Shown here piece by piece: positions 37,601-48,463 of a stretch of 64,000 bases of DNA. The stretch's first letter is position 1; each line of letters opens with the position of its first letter. The notes below the pieces were generated by a model that ran no database searches, was not told where the DNA came from, and saw only the letters and a list, made by a program, of their open reading frames with translations. The position numbers and the translations under genes are program-made. Source of the DNA: Setophaga petechia (taxonomy: Eukaryota; Chordata; Aves; Passeriformes; Parulidae); NCBI GenBank assembly GCA_024362935.1, contig JANCRA010000011.1, forward strand, positions 5,022,001-5,086,000, written 5' to 3'.

Positions 37601-38889
37601 CATCTGCATTTTTATTCCTCAGCAAGTGAGACATGGGAAATGAGGCGGGTAAATGCATTATCAAGGGCAACAGACAATGGAACGTTGACCTAGGTATATG
37701 TTTAGCTAAATTAAGAAGGAGAATGTGAGAGAGATAAACAAGCATCCAGGAAGACAGCTACTGAATTTTGCCACTAGTAACATCTTTTGAAAGCTACTAT
37801 CAGCACCACTCAAATCTCTCTGATCTGAGAAAAGACAAGGCAAAGTGCACAGCTTTTTTATGCTCCTAAGCAGCTTTACCCTGAGAGACAATTGTGTGAT
37901 CTACTGTTCATTAGGATATTTGAATGTGAAAATCAGGAATTAGGTGAATTAACCTTTATACTAAAGCACCACAAATACCTCGGGTTCAAAAGCTTAAATT
38001 GCACTTGAATATTGTTGAACTACGTTTCTGTTTATCAGTCAGAAAAGGGACAGCAAGAACTGAAGGAGAAAATAGGCTAGGATGGAGCAAGTACCATGAG
38101 GAAAGAGATAAATGAATAAATTGTGACAGTAGACCCAAGCAGGACTGGGAAGATAAAACACAAAGAATATAAGGTCTTCAAGATTATATGGAGTAGTATT
38201 GCTTTAAAATACTCTGCTAATCTTAGATACATAAACTTCATTATTTTATTTTTTAGAAAGTGAAATATAGAAACAAAAACAGTGTATGAAAAGTAATTTT
38301 CAATTAAAAATCAAGAAAGGTGGACTAACAGAATTAAAAGTCAGTTGTGACAGTGTTCATAGGTACTACATAGGTGTTTTCAGGTGAGGGAAGAGATGAG
38401 AATGTTGACTCCATGTTCAGAAGGCTTCATTTCTTATTTTATGATATATAAATTACATTAAAACTATACTAAAAAGAATAGAAGAAAAAGTTTCTTCTCA
38501 GAAGGCTAGCTAAGCTAAGAATAGAAGGGAATGAATGATAAAGGTTTGTGTCTCGGACAGCGAGTCCAAGCTAACTGGGCCGTGGTTGGCCATTAATTCT
38601 AAACATCCAAGATGGCCCAATCACAGATGCACCTGTTGCATTCCACAGCAGCAGATAACCATTGTTTACATTTTGTTCCTGAATACTCTCAGCTTCTCAG
38701 GAAGAAAAAATCCTAAGAAAGGATTTTCATGAAAAGATGTCTGCGACAGTCAGTAAGACTCATTTTCTCCTGCAGAAAAAAAATGCAAACATCTAATGAG
38801 ACTCCTACAAAATAGCAGAGCAATAAATTACCAAGTGGAAGGAAATAAAACATGCCAGATAAAACTACAGAAGGAATTAAGGTTAATAG

Positions 38890-39945
38890 GACTTCTGGAT
38901 AAAGCAAAGAAATAGATGTTATGCATCTTGACTTCATTAAGATTTTTGACGCTGTCCCACATGATGGTCAATAAAAATAAGTGAAGAATACACTGTCAGA
39001 ATGTAACTATGTGGGAAACTGTACACAAAAAGTGGTTACTGCCAGTTCACTATCTGTCCAGAAGGGTGGATCCTTCAAACTTTTTCTTGGGCCCAGTTCT
39101 ATTATTTATTTCAGCTAAAAACCTAGTTAGGAGACTGCACATGATACCAAGTCAGGATGGACTGCAAAGGCTTTGGAGGATGAAAATGACCTTGAAAAAC
39201 TAAAGCAGAGAGGGTGCAATGCAGTGTGGAAGAGCAGGCAGCATGCTTGGACTTCAATAAGGGCTACAAGGGGGTGGAGTGGATTACAAATTAGTTTTTC
39301 TTTAGTGAAGGAGCTGGGGGCCCGAGCAAACACAAAAGGAGCATGAGTGAGGAAGGTCAGGCTGTTACCAAGCCCCTGAATATCATACTGGGTTGTATAA
39401 ACAATGTTGGCATATGTAAGAAACATGAAATAGTCCTTCTGCTTTCTCACCTCATCTGGAGCACTGGGTCCAAGTTGGGGCACTGCATTTTAAGAAAGAT
39501 GCAAATCAGTTGGAAAGAGTCCAAGGAGATGAGCATGAGTGATTGAGGGTCTGGAAGACATGGCCTGTGAGGAAAGACTCAAGGAAGTGAGGTTGTTTAG
39601 TCTAGAAAGAGGCAAACTGAAGGGATATATGATAAGTCTTCAAATGTTTAAAAGGTAGCTGCAAAGAGGAAAGTAATAAACTGTTGTGAATGTCCAAAAG
39701 AAGTAGCAGGCTTAACTTGCAGGAAAAGAGATTAAGGGTAAACACAAGAAAATCTTTTGTGTGATAGTATCAGAATTGATTGTGTAGGAAGCCTGTACAA
39801 ACTTCACTGTATGAGGCCTGATAAAGGTTGGACAAACGTCTGTCAAGAATAATTTAGGAACAGCTGACCCTGACTTGGTGGAGAGAATGGCTTAAATGAT
39901 CCCTTGAGATGCCTTCCAGTCTTCTTTCTGCAACATTATAGTGAA
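38890..39945 (+). repeat. CR1 LINE fragment, old and heavily decayed, + strand
   Basis: The copy starts within the RT domain. At about 38926-38965 the sequence reads as L-D-F-I-K-I-F-D-A-V-P-H, a clear relic of the RT motif A that CR1 elements encode as L-D-F-S-K-A-F-D-T-V. It then follows the usual CR1 order with deletions: the 'gggcccagttctattattta' region (about 39089), a relic of the catalytic-box region (about 39140), 'ctcatctggagcactgggtc' (about 39451), 'gtgaggaaagactcaaggaa' (about 39567), 'gtttagtctagaaagaggca' (about 39595), 'ggatatatgataagtcttca' (about 39622) and the 3' end 'ttgagatgccttccagtctt' (about 39904). Divergence is much greater than in the copy near 2.2-3.1 kb. The 5' part is missing and many stops are present. 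Confidence 0.88.
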
Positions 39946-41520
39946 TGGGTAGAAGAAAGCTATGGGTTTATATTCATTAGGACAGGTAATGCATGAAAGA
40001 GTTTGGGTAAGAAATATTCACCCATAGAACTTACAAAATTTCAAGTTACATGTGCATGATCTCCTCTTTTTAAAAACAAGATGTTCTCATGGGGATAGGG
40101 GCCAATCTCTGACTCAATTAACATTTCAAGCACAGTAGAATTTGGGGATGTAGCCTCTCTGTCAGACTGTACCAGGCAACCTTTCTGCAAAATTAGTATT
40201 TCTCAAACCGCCCATATGAGATACTGATTATCTACTTGCTTGGATTTTTTTGGTTTGTGGATTGATTGTTTTTTTCCCTTGGTATTGAGATAATTGTGTT
40301 TAGTCAAATGTACATCTGGATAGGTTAGGACTGATATAAGTGAGCTTACTTACCAGTATATACATGTTCAAAATCTGCTCCCAAAGCAGGGCTTATTTTA
40401 CATTGTGAGTCTAAAAATACCTTGAAAAATTTTCCCTTCTTTTCATCCAATATTTTTTTCATAAAGGGTAATAATGTGTGCATTACTGTTTCATCTTCTT
40501 ACCTAAGATAATTTGTGATAGTCACTTTTATAAAAAGAAAATCTTCATGATAATTGACCACCATTCTGGATCTTTACCTGTCCTTGTGATTTGTGTTTTT
40601 CTTGCTGTGTCCTTAAATCTCTAAGGAAGCTCCTCAGTGTGTACACTGGCTTACATCTAATCAATTAAAAAGGGGGTTTGTGAAAATAATGCAAGCTTTT
40701 TTCGACCTTTTATGGGCCTACTGGTTGGCATTACCTCAAAGTTGTTTGATCTTTAGAAAAAAAGTCCTGGTTCCATAAACTCCCTGAAAATTGTAGAAAT
40801 GCAATATATGTAAGACCTTCTGATTCAGACCGCTGCAAATAACTGCATGCTATAGATCTCTACCTATGGCTCATGTTGGATGCTTGTGAAATACTTCTAT
40901 CAGCTTCAGACAGTTACCTTAAAAGGGATATGCATCCAGGTAGATGGTTTATAGACTGTCAGGCCACACTGCTGGTTTAGATTTGAGGAATTGCTTTGGA
41001 AGAACAAGGCGGGTTCTATTTTTGACATTTCAGCAATGAGACCACTTGTACATTATGACCCAATTTGATTTACTGTAAGAAAATAAGAGTGCTGTAATTT
41101 GTAAAAGACATTTATTACATGAGTCAAAAAAGTAAAAAAAGGGGAGGGAAGGGGGAGAGAAAGCAGCTTAACGTCTCTGTCCATCCCCATCTGGTTTTAT
41201 TTTAATCTCACTCTAGTCACATATGAAATTTTGCTTAGCTGTCTTCATTTTCTTAGTCAATCTTGATTAATGGCCTTCAAAGTAAAAATAATTGGACTGC
41301 ATCAGGCTTGTTTTATAACTCTTGTTCACAAAGAATGTGAAAGGCTGGAAAATGAGCCTAAACAGAAGGAATGCATTACGTTAGCCTTTGAGAAAGAGCA
41401 GTCCTCCAGTTGTGTTTCACTGTGTATTTTTATAACAGGCGCCTCCTTGACTGTCCATGATATTGCAGATATGCAGTGCCAAGAGCTTTTGTGTGCTTCA
41501 TCAGGCTGACCATGTCACCT

Positions 41521-41602
41521 CGCAGTCTGGCCGCAGCAGCCGCGCACAGGGGCGGGAGGCAGAGCCAGCCCCGCCGGGCAGAGCCCCTGGCGCTGGGCAC
41601 CG
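41521..41602. other. Small CpG-rich islet
   Basis: Nine CpG dinucleotides in 82 bases, with 'ggggcgggag' and 'ccccgccggg' words, inside CpG-poor DNA. It is too short for a standard CpG island. Open frames cross it on both strands, but none resembles a known protein. Confidence 0.5.
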
Positions 41603-43678
41603 CAGGGCAGGCAGTGCAGGGGCAGCATCCCTGAATCTGAGGGGATGCTTCTGGGCAAGGCTCTCCTGACAGCTCTGCTCCCACTCTTCAGCAGGGCTGC
41701 CATGCAATGTAGGGAGCACAGAAGAGCGCAGAAGAGTAGTTGTATGTTGACTTTAGCTGAGGTGAATGTTGCCCTGTCGTTTTATAATTACCTTTATTCC
41801 CCTCCAGTCAGTCCTGGTGGAACAATACACTAAAATGATTACAAATTCAGAATTTTTAAAAATCTGGTACATTATGGAAGATCGCAGTAATTTACTAAGC
41901 TCAATTAACTTTTAAATAAATAGAGTGTACACTTATATTTAAGGAAACAAAAAACCAAAAACCCCAACTACTACCACCACCACCAAAAACCTCACACAGA
42001 CAAGCAAACAAAAACCTTTTACTTTGGTGTAATAGAAAAGAACCTGGAACAGAAAAGTTTTTTTCTGTTGGGACGAGCATTGTTTCAAACTTGCGCTCTT
42101 GCTGTCAAAAAGTTCAGGAGATTGAGTGTAGTCCTTCCTTTGTGTAATGCACAAAACAGATTATTGTGCTTGCATGCTTATGGCAAGATTCAGTATTATG
42201 TCCTGCTCACCAAAAAGGAAATCAGCTTTCTGTTGCACAGTTCAGAGGTGAAAACTATTACTTTGATATTAACCAAAGAGAAAGAAAATGTCTTCTTTTG
42301 AATTATGTATGTTAAGTTAGGAATATTTGAGTAACTCATGACAGTCTTGTGAAGTTATACCATATACTATTTCCCTGTACAGTTTTGAAATAGGAACAGT
42401 TTATGCTTTTCCTGATGCTTTTCATGTAACAGCCTCAACATATGAGCTGAACTTCCATTAAGCTTCCTAAGATTTCTCTGGAGTATGCATGTGATATAGT
42501 TGTAATACTTTTGCCAGATATGGCTGGATCCAAACTTGGTCTGGAGACGAATATTTTCCCAGAGTAGCTGAGACCAGCTGCTGAGGCCTGTATCTTCTCT
42601 TCTCCCAGCAAGGCAAGCTGGGGTTATGCAGATGGTATTTTCATGTCAGTGCAGATCAAGCTGTGCATTAACCTCATGGCATGGACCAAAATCAATCTGC
42701 AGGGCTGCCTGCATTCAGTGGGAGAGGAATGTGTATTTTATTCTTTTCACAAAGAGGCATGTAAAATAGAGATATCAAGAGATCCCCTTGCCTGCACCAC
42801 AACATTTTATGTGCTGTTCTTTTAAAAAATTAACCATGTATTGTAACCCAGACACGACCTTCAACAAAGGACAGCTCCACCATGACACTCCTCCTCCACA
42901 TTGTGTCACCAGCTTTTGGAAAGTTGGTCTTACAGCAGCTTCTGTTGGGGCCAGGGCAAATAACCAAGATCTATGAAAAACAGAAAAACCTCCAACATCT
43001 TCCTCCCTGCTACGGGCTGGAACATGTTGGATTCTTCAGAAAATCTGCGAAATCTTCTCAGATTCTTAAATCTTTTCTTCAACAGAATTCTTGACCTATC
43101 TGAAGAGAGGAGAGAGACCTTTGCCAGGCACAAAATTGAGAAAATATCACCAGCTGGAGAAACTGAAGTACTAACTCCAGAAAGTTTAAAACTTCAGAAT
43201 TATGGCAGTGCCCTCTTCATCCATATTTTTTGAGAATTGGTTGTTCCCACTATTTAAAGTTTTGTTTCAGTTTTGGCTTGGGCTACATTAAATCATTGTT
43301 CTATTAGACAACTATAGAATGCATCTACCTACATGAAACTGCTGTGTCAATCTCTTTCTGCATTTTTCAAATGGAAGAAATGAGAGGCTTCAACACTTAG
43401 ACAGTTACTGTCCACATTGCAGCAACAGTCTGAGTAACTGACCTCCTTGCACTCTGTTTGCTTCGTTTAGAGTACACCATGGTGCATCCTCTGCTCATTA
43501 TTTGTCTTGGAAAAACTTGGCCAACGGATACTGTTGTGTTTGTGGATGATGCTGTGTTTGATTATTTTGCCCAAGTACTACATTTGGCATAGGAAGGTCT
43601 GAGCTCCAATACCACAATATTGTGTGAGCAGCCTAATGCTGGCTTTGATGACCTGGACTCCTAATGCTAAATACCAGT

Positions 43679-43702
43679 GGAAATCTTCCAGGAAATCTTC
43701 CA
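43679..43702. repeat. 12-bp perfect tandem duplication
   Basis: 'ggaaatcttcca' occurs twice without spacer. Confidence 0.9.
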
Positions 43703-44319
43703 GGTATGTGTCCTAACTGGCTTTATCAAAACAACAGGAATATCAAATATATTGATTGTGGTGCTTAGATTAGACAGGAAAACCTAGAGCATTCTAGGTC
43801 TGATTTATAAAGTGCTGCTTATATCCATTTGCTCATATTGCTCCTTCTTTTCATCATTCACTCCAGCCACTTGTTTTGCCTTAAATTTCAAAAAAAATGT
43901 AAGATTTTTGGGGTAACTTTTCAATAAGTTTTCCTTAAAAACAGCTGAAGTCCTTAGAATAAAAGAAAGTTTTTCATCTCATCTGGAAATGATAGGGTTT
44001 TTTAGAACTAGTTTGTTTGCTTTGCAGAAATAAGTGTTGTTTTGGTGTTGTTTGCTTTCCCTTGACTTGCAATGAACTTTTCATTTAGATTACTTGTTTC
44101 CATTTGACCAGCAACTCTCCCAGTCAATTTGCATAGTTCAAGCTGTGACTGCCTATGTGAACCTGACTTTTCTTTTCCACTTGTAGTGAAAATATCTCTG
44201 GATTATCCTATAAATCAGTAGTATATTATGTCTCATATTGTGTGCAGAAGGTGTGGTAGAAGTAGGAAAGGTCTCCTAGACAAGGGTAGCAGATGTTGAT
44301 ATGTATGGTATGGCCTTCA

Positions 44320-44790
44320 AAAAGAGACTGAACAGAGTGTTCAGTCAAAGAGACTGAACAGAGCAGGACTTTTCAGCTTTAAAAAAATGTTCAGATGATA
44401 TGAAAGAGGTGCATGAATCATGGATATTTCAGACAATATAAACAGGGAGTTCAATAGAAGAATAAGGGAAATCCAATGGTGTTACTAAACAAGAGGTCTA
44501 AAAGAGAAATGTTTCTCCTATAAGAGCCACAGTCTCATTTTGTAATACACTTTGCTGAGGAGGTTTAAGTTTGGGGAGGATCAGTAAGAAATTAGACTTT
44601 TGCGTGGTTTGATCAGTTTGAAACAAACATCTGAGGGATATGGGAAATTCTTCCCTGCTTCTTCTTCCTCTCAACTGGCTTGGCTTCACAGGCAGGAGAT
44701 GGCTGGGAGCTGTTGGTCCAGTGCACTGGCCAGGACATGTGCTGATCCTGCCTGGCCGGAGACACTGGGCAGCCCAACACCAGCAGCTGT
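44320..44790 (+). repeat. Probable ancient CR1-like LINE remnant, + strand
   Basis: The order of weak matches follows the 3' region of old amniote CR1-like elements: 'cagatgatatgaaagaggtg' (about 44392), a 'catgaatcatgga' word, 'aaacagggagttcaatag' (about 44440), 'ggaaatccaatgg' (about 44468) and, further on, 'gggatatgggaaattcttcc' (about 44635), 'gcactggccaggac' and 'gagacactgggcag' (about 44759). The last words resemble the terminal part of CR1 elements common in turtles and crocodilians. Similarity is weak and boundaries are approximate. A local 17-bp duplication (44321-44337 and 44347-44363) sits at the left edge. Confidence 0.45.
44321..44363. repeat. 17-bp perfect direct repeat with 9-bp spacer
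   Basis: 'aaagagactgaacagag' at 44321-44337 and 44347-44363. The spacer pairs with part of the first copy ('ctgaaca' with 'tgttcag'), so the unit can also form a small hairpin. Confidence 0.9.
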
Positions 44791-46937
44791 TTTCAGATGT
44801 CAGAGAAGAAAACCACTCAGTGGCAACGTGCGCTTGCATCCTGTGCAGAAACGCTTTACACACCTCTGTGGTGAGCACAAGTGCATCAGACACTTTGAAG
44901 TAAAAAGGGATATAGAAATGTGAGGGAAAAGTAGTTTGTAGTTTGTTATGCTTCCACAATATTTGCCTGAAGATGCAAAACAATTAATCTCATTATTGGC
45001 ATTGGGAAAGGAGAAATCAACAAGCACAATCTCTGTGAGAGTTCTCAAAGGCTATCCTCCTTATCTAATTTTTCCCAGGAAAAAGTTTCTGAAGGGAGCT
45101 GGTGCATAATGAAGAATGCTGAGAGTCATATGCATATTTTCATACAATATTTTCATAATTCCAATGTGGTATGTGATAGAAATGGGTAGCAGAACAGTGG
45201 GAATGTGGCCATTATATATTTTATAATTTATAAATTAGTTTCCTTTCTTCTGTTTTGTTTTTTTTTTTCTCTCTTAATTCTAATTGGCATATCTTCCTTT
45301 CTGAAAATTGATTTTTCAGTTCAAAGCAGCATTCAAAGGAATGAGAAGAAACTGAAGACATTTTGAATGAATTTACATACTTCTAAATAACTAATCCACT
45401 TTTTCAGGGAAAATTAGAGACAAGTATTTACATTTACTCACCTCAAAAGAAGCTGTGAAAATATTAACACTTTCATCCAATTTTCCTTATGCCAGCAATT
45501 CTGGTTTTTCTGTAAGATGTCAGCACTTATTTTACCTCAGTCTAGGACACACATATCTCAGATTCTCAGGTAATAGCAATGGGGCACGTAGGTATGTACA
45601 AGCAGCTTACAGCTGGACTTAGGAGTTGGCCTTGCCTTGCTCTTTGATCACGAGAACTTTTTGAATTATTAAAACCTAAGGATTTGGGTTTTGCCGTGCT
45701 GATATACTTACCTACACTTGAGCAATGGACTTCGTGTAAACACTGTTAACAGTGCCAGCAGCCTGTGACATGCAGTCATTTCTAGTTCATTTAAGGTTCA
45801 GAAATGAAGTCACCTTCATGCTAACAGTAGATCATTCACCTCATACAATTTTAAATGTTATTGCTCATGGTTTTGTTGGTATAAAATGTCAATATGATGC
45901 TCACCTTGGATGTGGGAATGGATATTAGTCTGAAAATGCTTTCTGTTGGTTACTCAGGCTGAACACTGCCATGTAAAACTGCATTTGTTTGTTTGTCCAA
46001 AAAGATTTAGGATTGAACATCATCATTATCCATGGTAAACATTTTGTTATATACAGTATACTAATTATTGTTGAACTGAAGTGTTTTTCAGCCCCAGTGG
46101 CATAATGGAAATTATACTTCAAACTACATAATATTCTTGGAAAGGGAATATAGACTTAGTAAAGAACATCATCATTTTGCTATAATGATAACATACCTAT
46201 TTACATAATGATAATGTACATATTTACTGCCAAGAATGTTTGTTCTGCATTAGTGTTCATAGTGTGGCAGGGAGAATTGCAAAATGGAACTTCAGTTTGT
46301 GCCTGGTGACTGTTGTCTTGCAGGGCAGCAGAGAAGGGAGAGCAGGTGATGGCACGTTTCTGGAAAAGAGAAAGAAAAAGGAGTAAGGCTATGTTCTGGG
46401 CTTGCATTGCATACAAGATCTGATCTGCACGTGTGCATTTGCTTTCCTTTCTTCCTTTTTTTTCTAAGGGACCTTGTCTGTTAAGTAAGTGAAAATCCTT
46501 TGTGAGATTCCTGGCAGCAGGCATCAAAAAGATGCTAAAAATCTATGTTAGCTATGTGCTCTTTCTTTGAACACATTCTTTAGTAATGCCACCGTTGGAA
46601 TCATTTAATCTGAAGTATAAAAAAAAAAATCTACGTTTTTGGTTTCATTTCAAAACCTCTAAATCTTTGTATACATCTAAAGAAGCAGGAAATCTTAGTC
46701 TTGGAGGAGACAGAAAAAGTTAGGAGACACGGTTTGGTGAGCTGTCATATGTTTCCTGAACTTTTAGTAATAGGAAGAAGTCTCTGAAGAGCCCTTTTCT
46801 TCACTCCTCTAACAAAGGCATGTCCCAGTTTATTAAAAAATCATACACAACAATGCTGCCTGCCAGGTTTTATAGCCCTAATGAAAATTTGGTCGAGAGC
46901 ACAAAAAAATATCTGGAAAAATGCCTGAAATTTCCCT

Positions 46938-47105
46938 GTCGCAGATGTTTCAACAGAAGGTGCTTGCATGCCATTCGTTAATGTAGCGCCATACGGGACT
47001 CGGTATGACCACTGCAATAACCAGTAAGTAACACACGCCGTGCGCGCATCGCCGCGCCAAATCTTCCGTCTGTTGTGTGGGGCTTGCATCCCGTGGATTG
47101 AGACG
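46938..47105. other. Isolated CpG-rich segment of unknown nature
   Basis: Fifteen CpG dinucleotides lie within about 168 bases, densest in 'gccgtgcgcgcatcgccgcg' (47037-47056), while the flanks for many kilobases have almost none. Open frames of about 80 codons cross it on the - strand but encode nothing I recognise. 'ccagtaagtaa' at about 47021 matches a splice-donor consensus on the + strand. It could be a small unmethylated regulatory element, a recent insertion, or a non-coding RNA exon; I cannot choose among these. Confidence 0.5.
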
Positions 47106-48436
47106 TACCTTGATAAAACTGTATTGTCATTGAATGATAATATTTGTGGATCACTCTGCTAGAAAACATCCTATCAAGAATGTGGGAGGTCTGTGTAGAG
47201 TCGGTGCAGCTCGTTGGTATTGCAGTCACTTAGGAAAGATGGGAATGTTCGTATTTATGCCCCTTTTTTAGCCTATCTTTCAGATGCCAATTTACAGGAG
47301 CAGCACTTCAGATATTAAAGCACTTTCTCTTTGAGAGAGGCTGTTGAATTTTAATCTCAGACATTAAGTAATTAAAAGGGGCATGTGAAATACAGTAATT
47401 ATTGATACAGTGGAAAAAATTACACAGATATAATATTCTCCTGGGAAAGTGAATTTTTATTTTGTAAGTTTGAAAGAGGAATGGATTGAAAGAAAAAAGA
47501 AAGAAATTCTGGAGTACGCTGTACTTCATCAGCTCTGGTTTTATATCCGGAAAGGCACGGAAGCACCTAAATAACCAGATAAATAAATACACACAGATGA
47601 ATATTGTCTTCTGCTCTTGGAAGGGAAGACGTGGAATAGCTGCTTTGATTTTTGTATGTCTGAGGGAGGTGATGTGGATTTATCCTATGAACAGAAGTGT
47701 GAGTTTTGTGTACAAATCATCCATTCTGTGGTAGGGATGTACATGAGTGCTTTTCATGGATCAAACCAACACCCTTAGAAAGACTTCCACAAGAGTTAAA
47801 TCTTCTAATGATAAGGGTTTTGAGATGCTTCCATGTTCTTTCATAATCTTCCCGTCTGTTTAACAGTAGGATTTCCTGGCTCTTTTGTGCCACAATGATC
47901 AAAACAGCAAAAAGTGCTGAGTCTGACTTACTTAGAAAGGGGGTTTGGGTTCAGGACTGAGGAAGGGCTGAGATCCAACAGAAATCAGACTTTTTTGTCA
48001 GCTAACAGAAACATAAAGGTGCCATCATATTTGATTAAACATGTCTCTTAGAGATTTTATTCATGTTTGAAATTAATCCAGAAAATAGTTAAGGGTTTGA
48101 CACAGAAGGAAAATCACTGAAACAGATTCAAATCCTAAGTTTGTGAAGCTACACTCAGAGAACTTGAGCTTACACTTAATATGAAGAGCAAGGCTTTGCT
48201 CTGTAGTGGTCCTACTAGACTAATATCCTACTCCAGTAAAACCAGTTAGGCTATTTATGCTCTTCCTTTGCTACAAAGGCCACCTCCTTTCTTGGATAGA
48301 CCTAAATACAAATGTTTCTAAGAACATGTAAACCATATTAACTGGAAGTCATACCTCCAGACAAATGGAGACTATCATATCTTAATAGATTGTACCTTTT
48401 GTTTGCCAAGCACTATTTATAGGACTATGTTACTGG

Positions 48437-48463
48437 TTTGGTTTTTTGTTTTGTTTTGTTTTT
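48437..48463. repeat. GTTTT microsatellite
   Basis: Impure run of 'gtttt' units following 'ggtttggtttttt'. Confidence 0.8.

Larger units (their letters stand above)
21830..38880. other. Unique AT-rich non-coding DNA
   Basis: No gene, RNA or clear transposon was recognised in these 17 kb. The longest open frame (143 codons, 28850-29281, +) has no recognisable domain and no flanking splice or promoter logic. Simple features: a pyrimidine tract (23511-23557), a TA/TG microsatellite (about 30371-30398), a 13-base T run (31929-31941) and an AAT run (37584-37600). Two pyrimidine-AG stretches that look like splice acceptors lie at about 29300-29353, without an open exon behind them. Confidence 0.5.
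39950..44315. other. Unique AT-rich non-coding DNA with one small CpG-rich patch
   Basis: No gene was recognised. A short CpG-rich segment at about 41521-41602 stands out and is listed separately. A run of 'acc' units lies at about 41970-41984. Open frames are under 90 codons and unremarkable. Confidence 0.55.

Noticed and set aside
44498..44983. 161-codon open frame on the - strand
   Set aside because: It overlaps open frames on the opposite strand and the probable old CR1-like remnant, and shows no protein motif.
46841..47229. Two overlapping - strand open frames across the CpG cluster
   Set aside because: About 80 codons each, in different frames, with no recognised motif; the openness follows from high GC.
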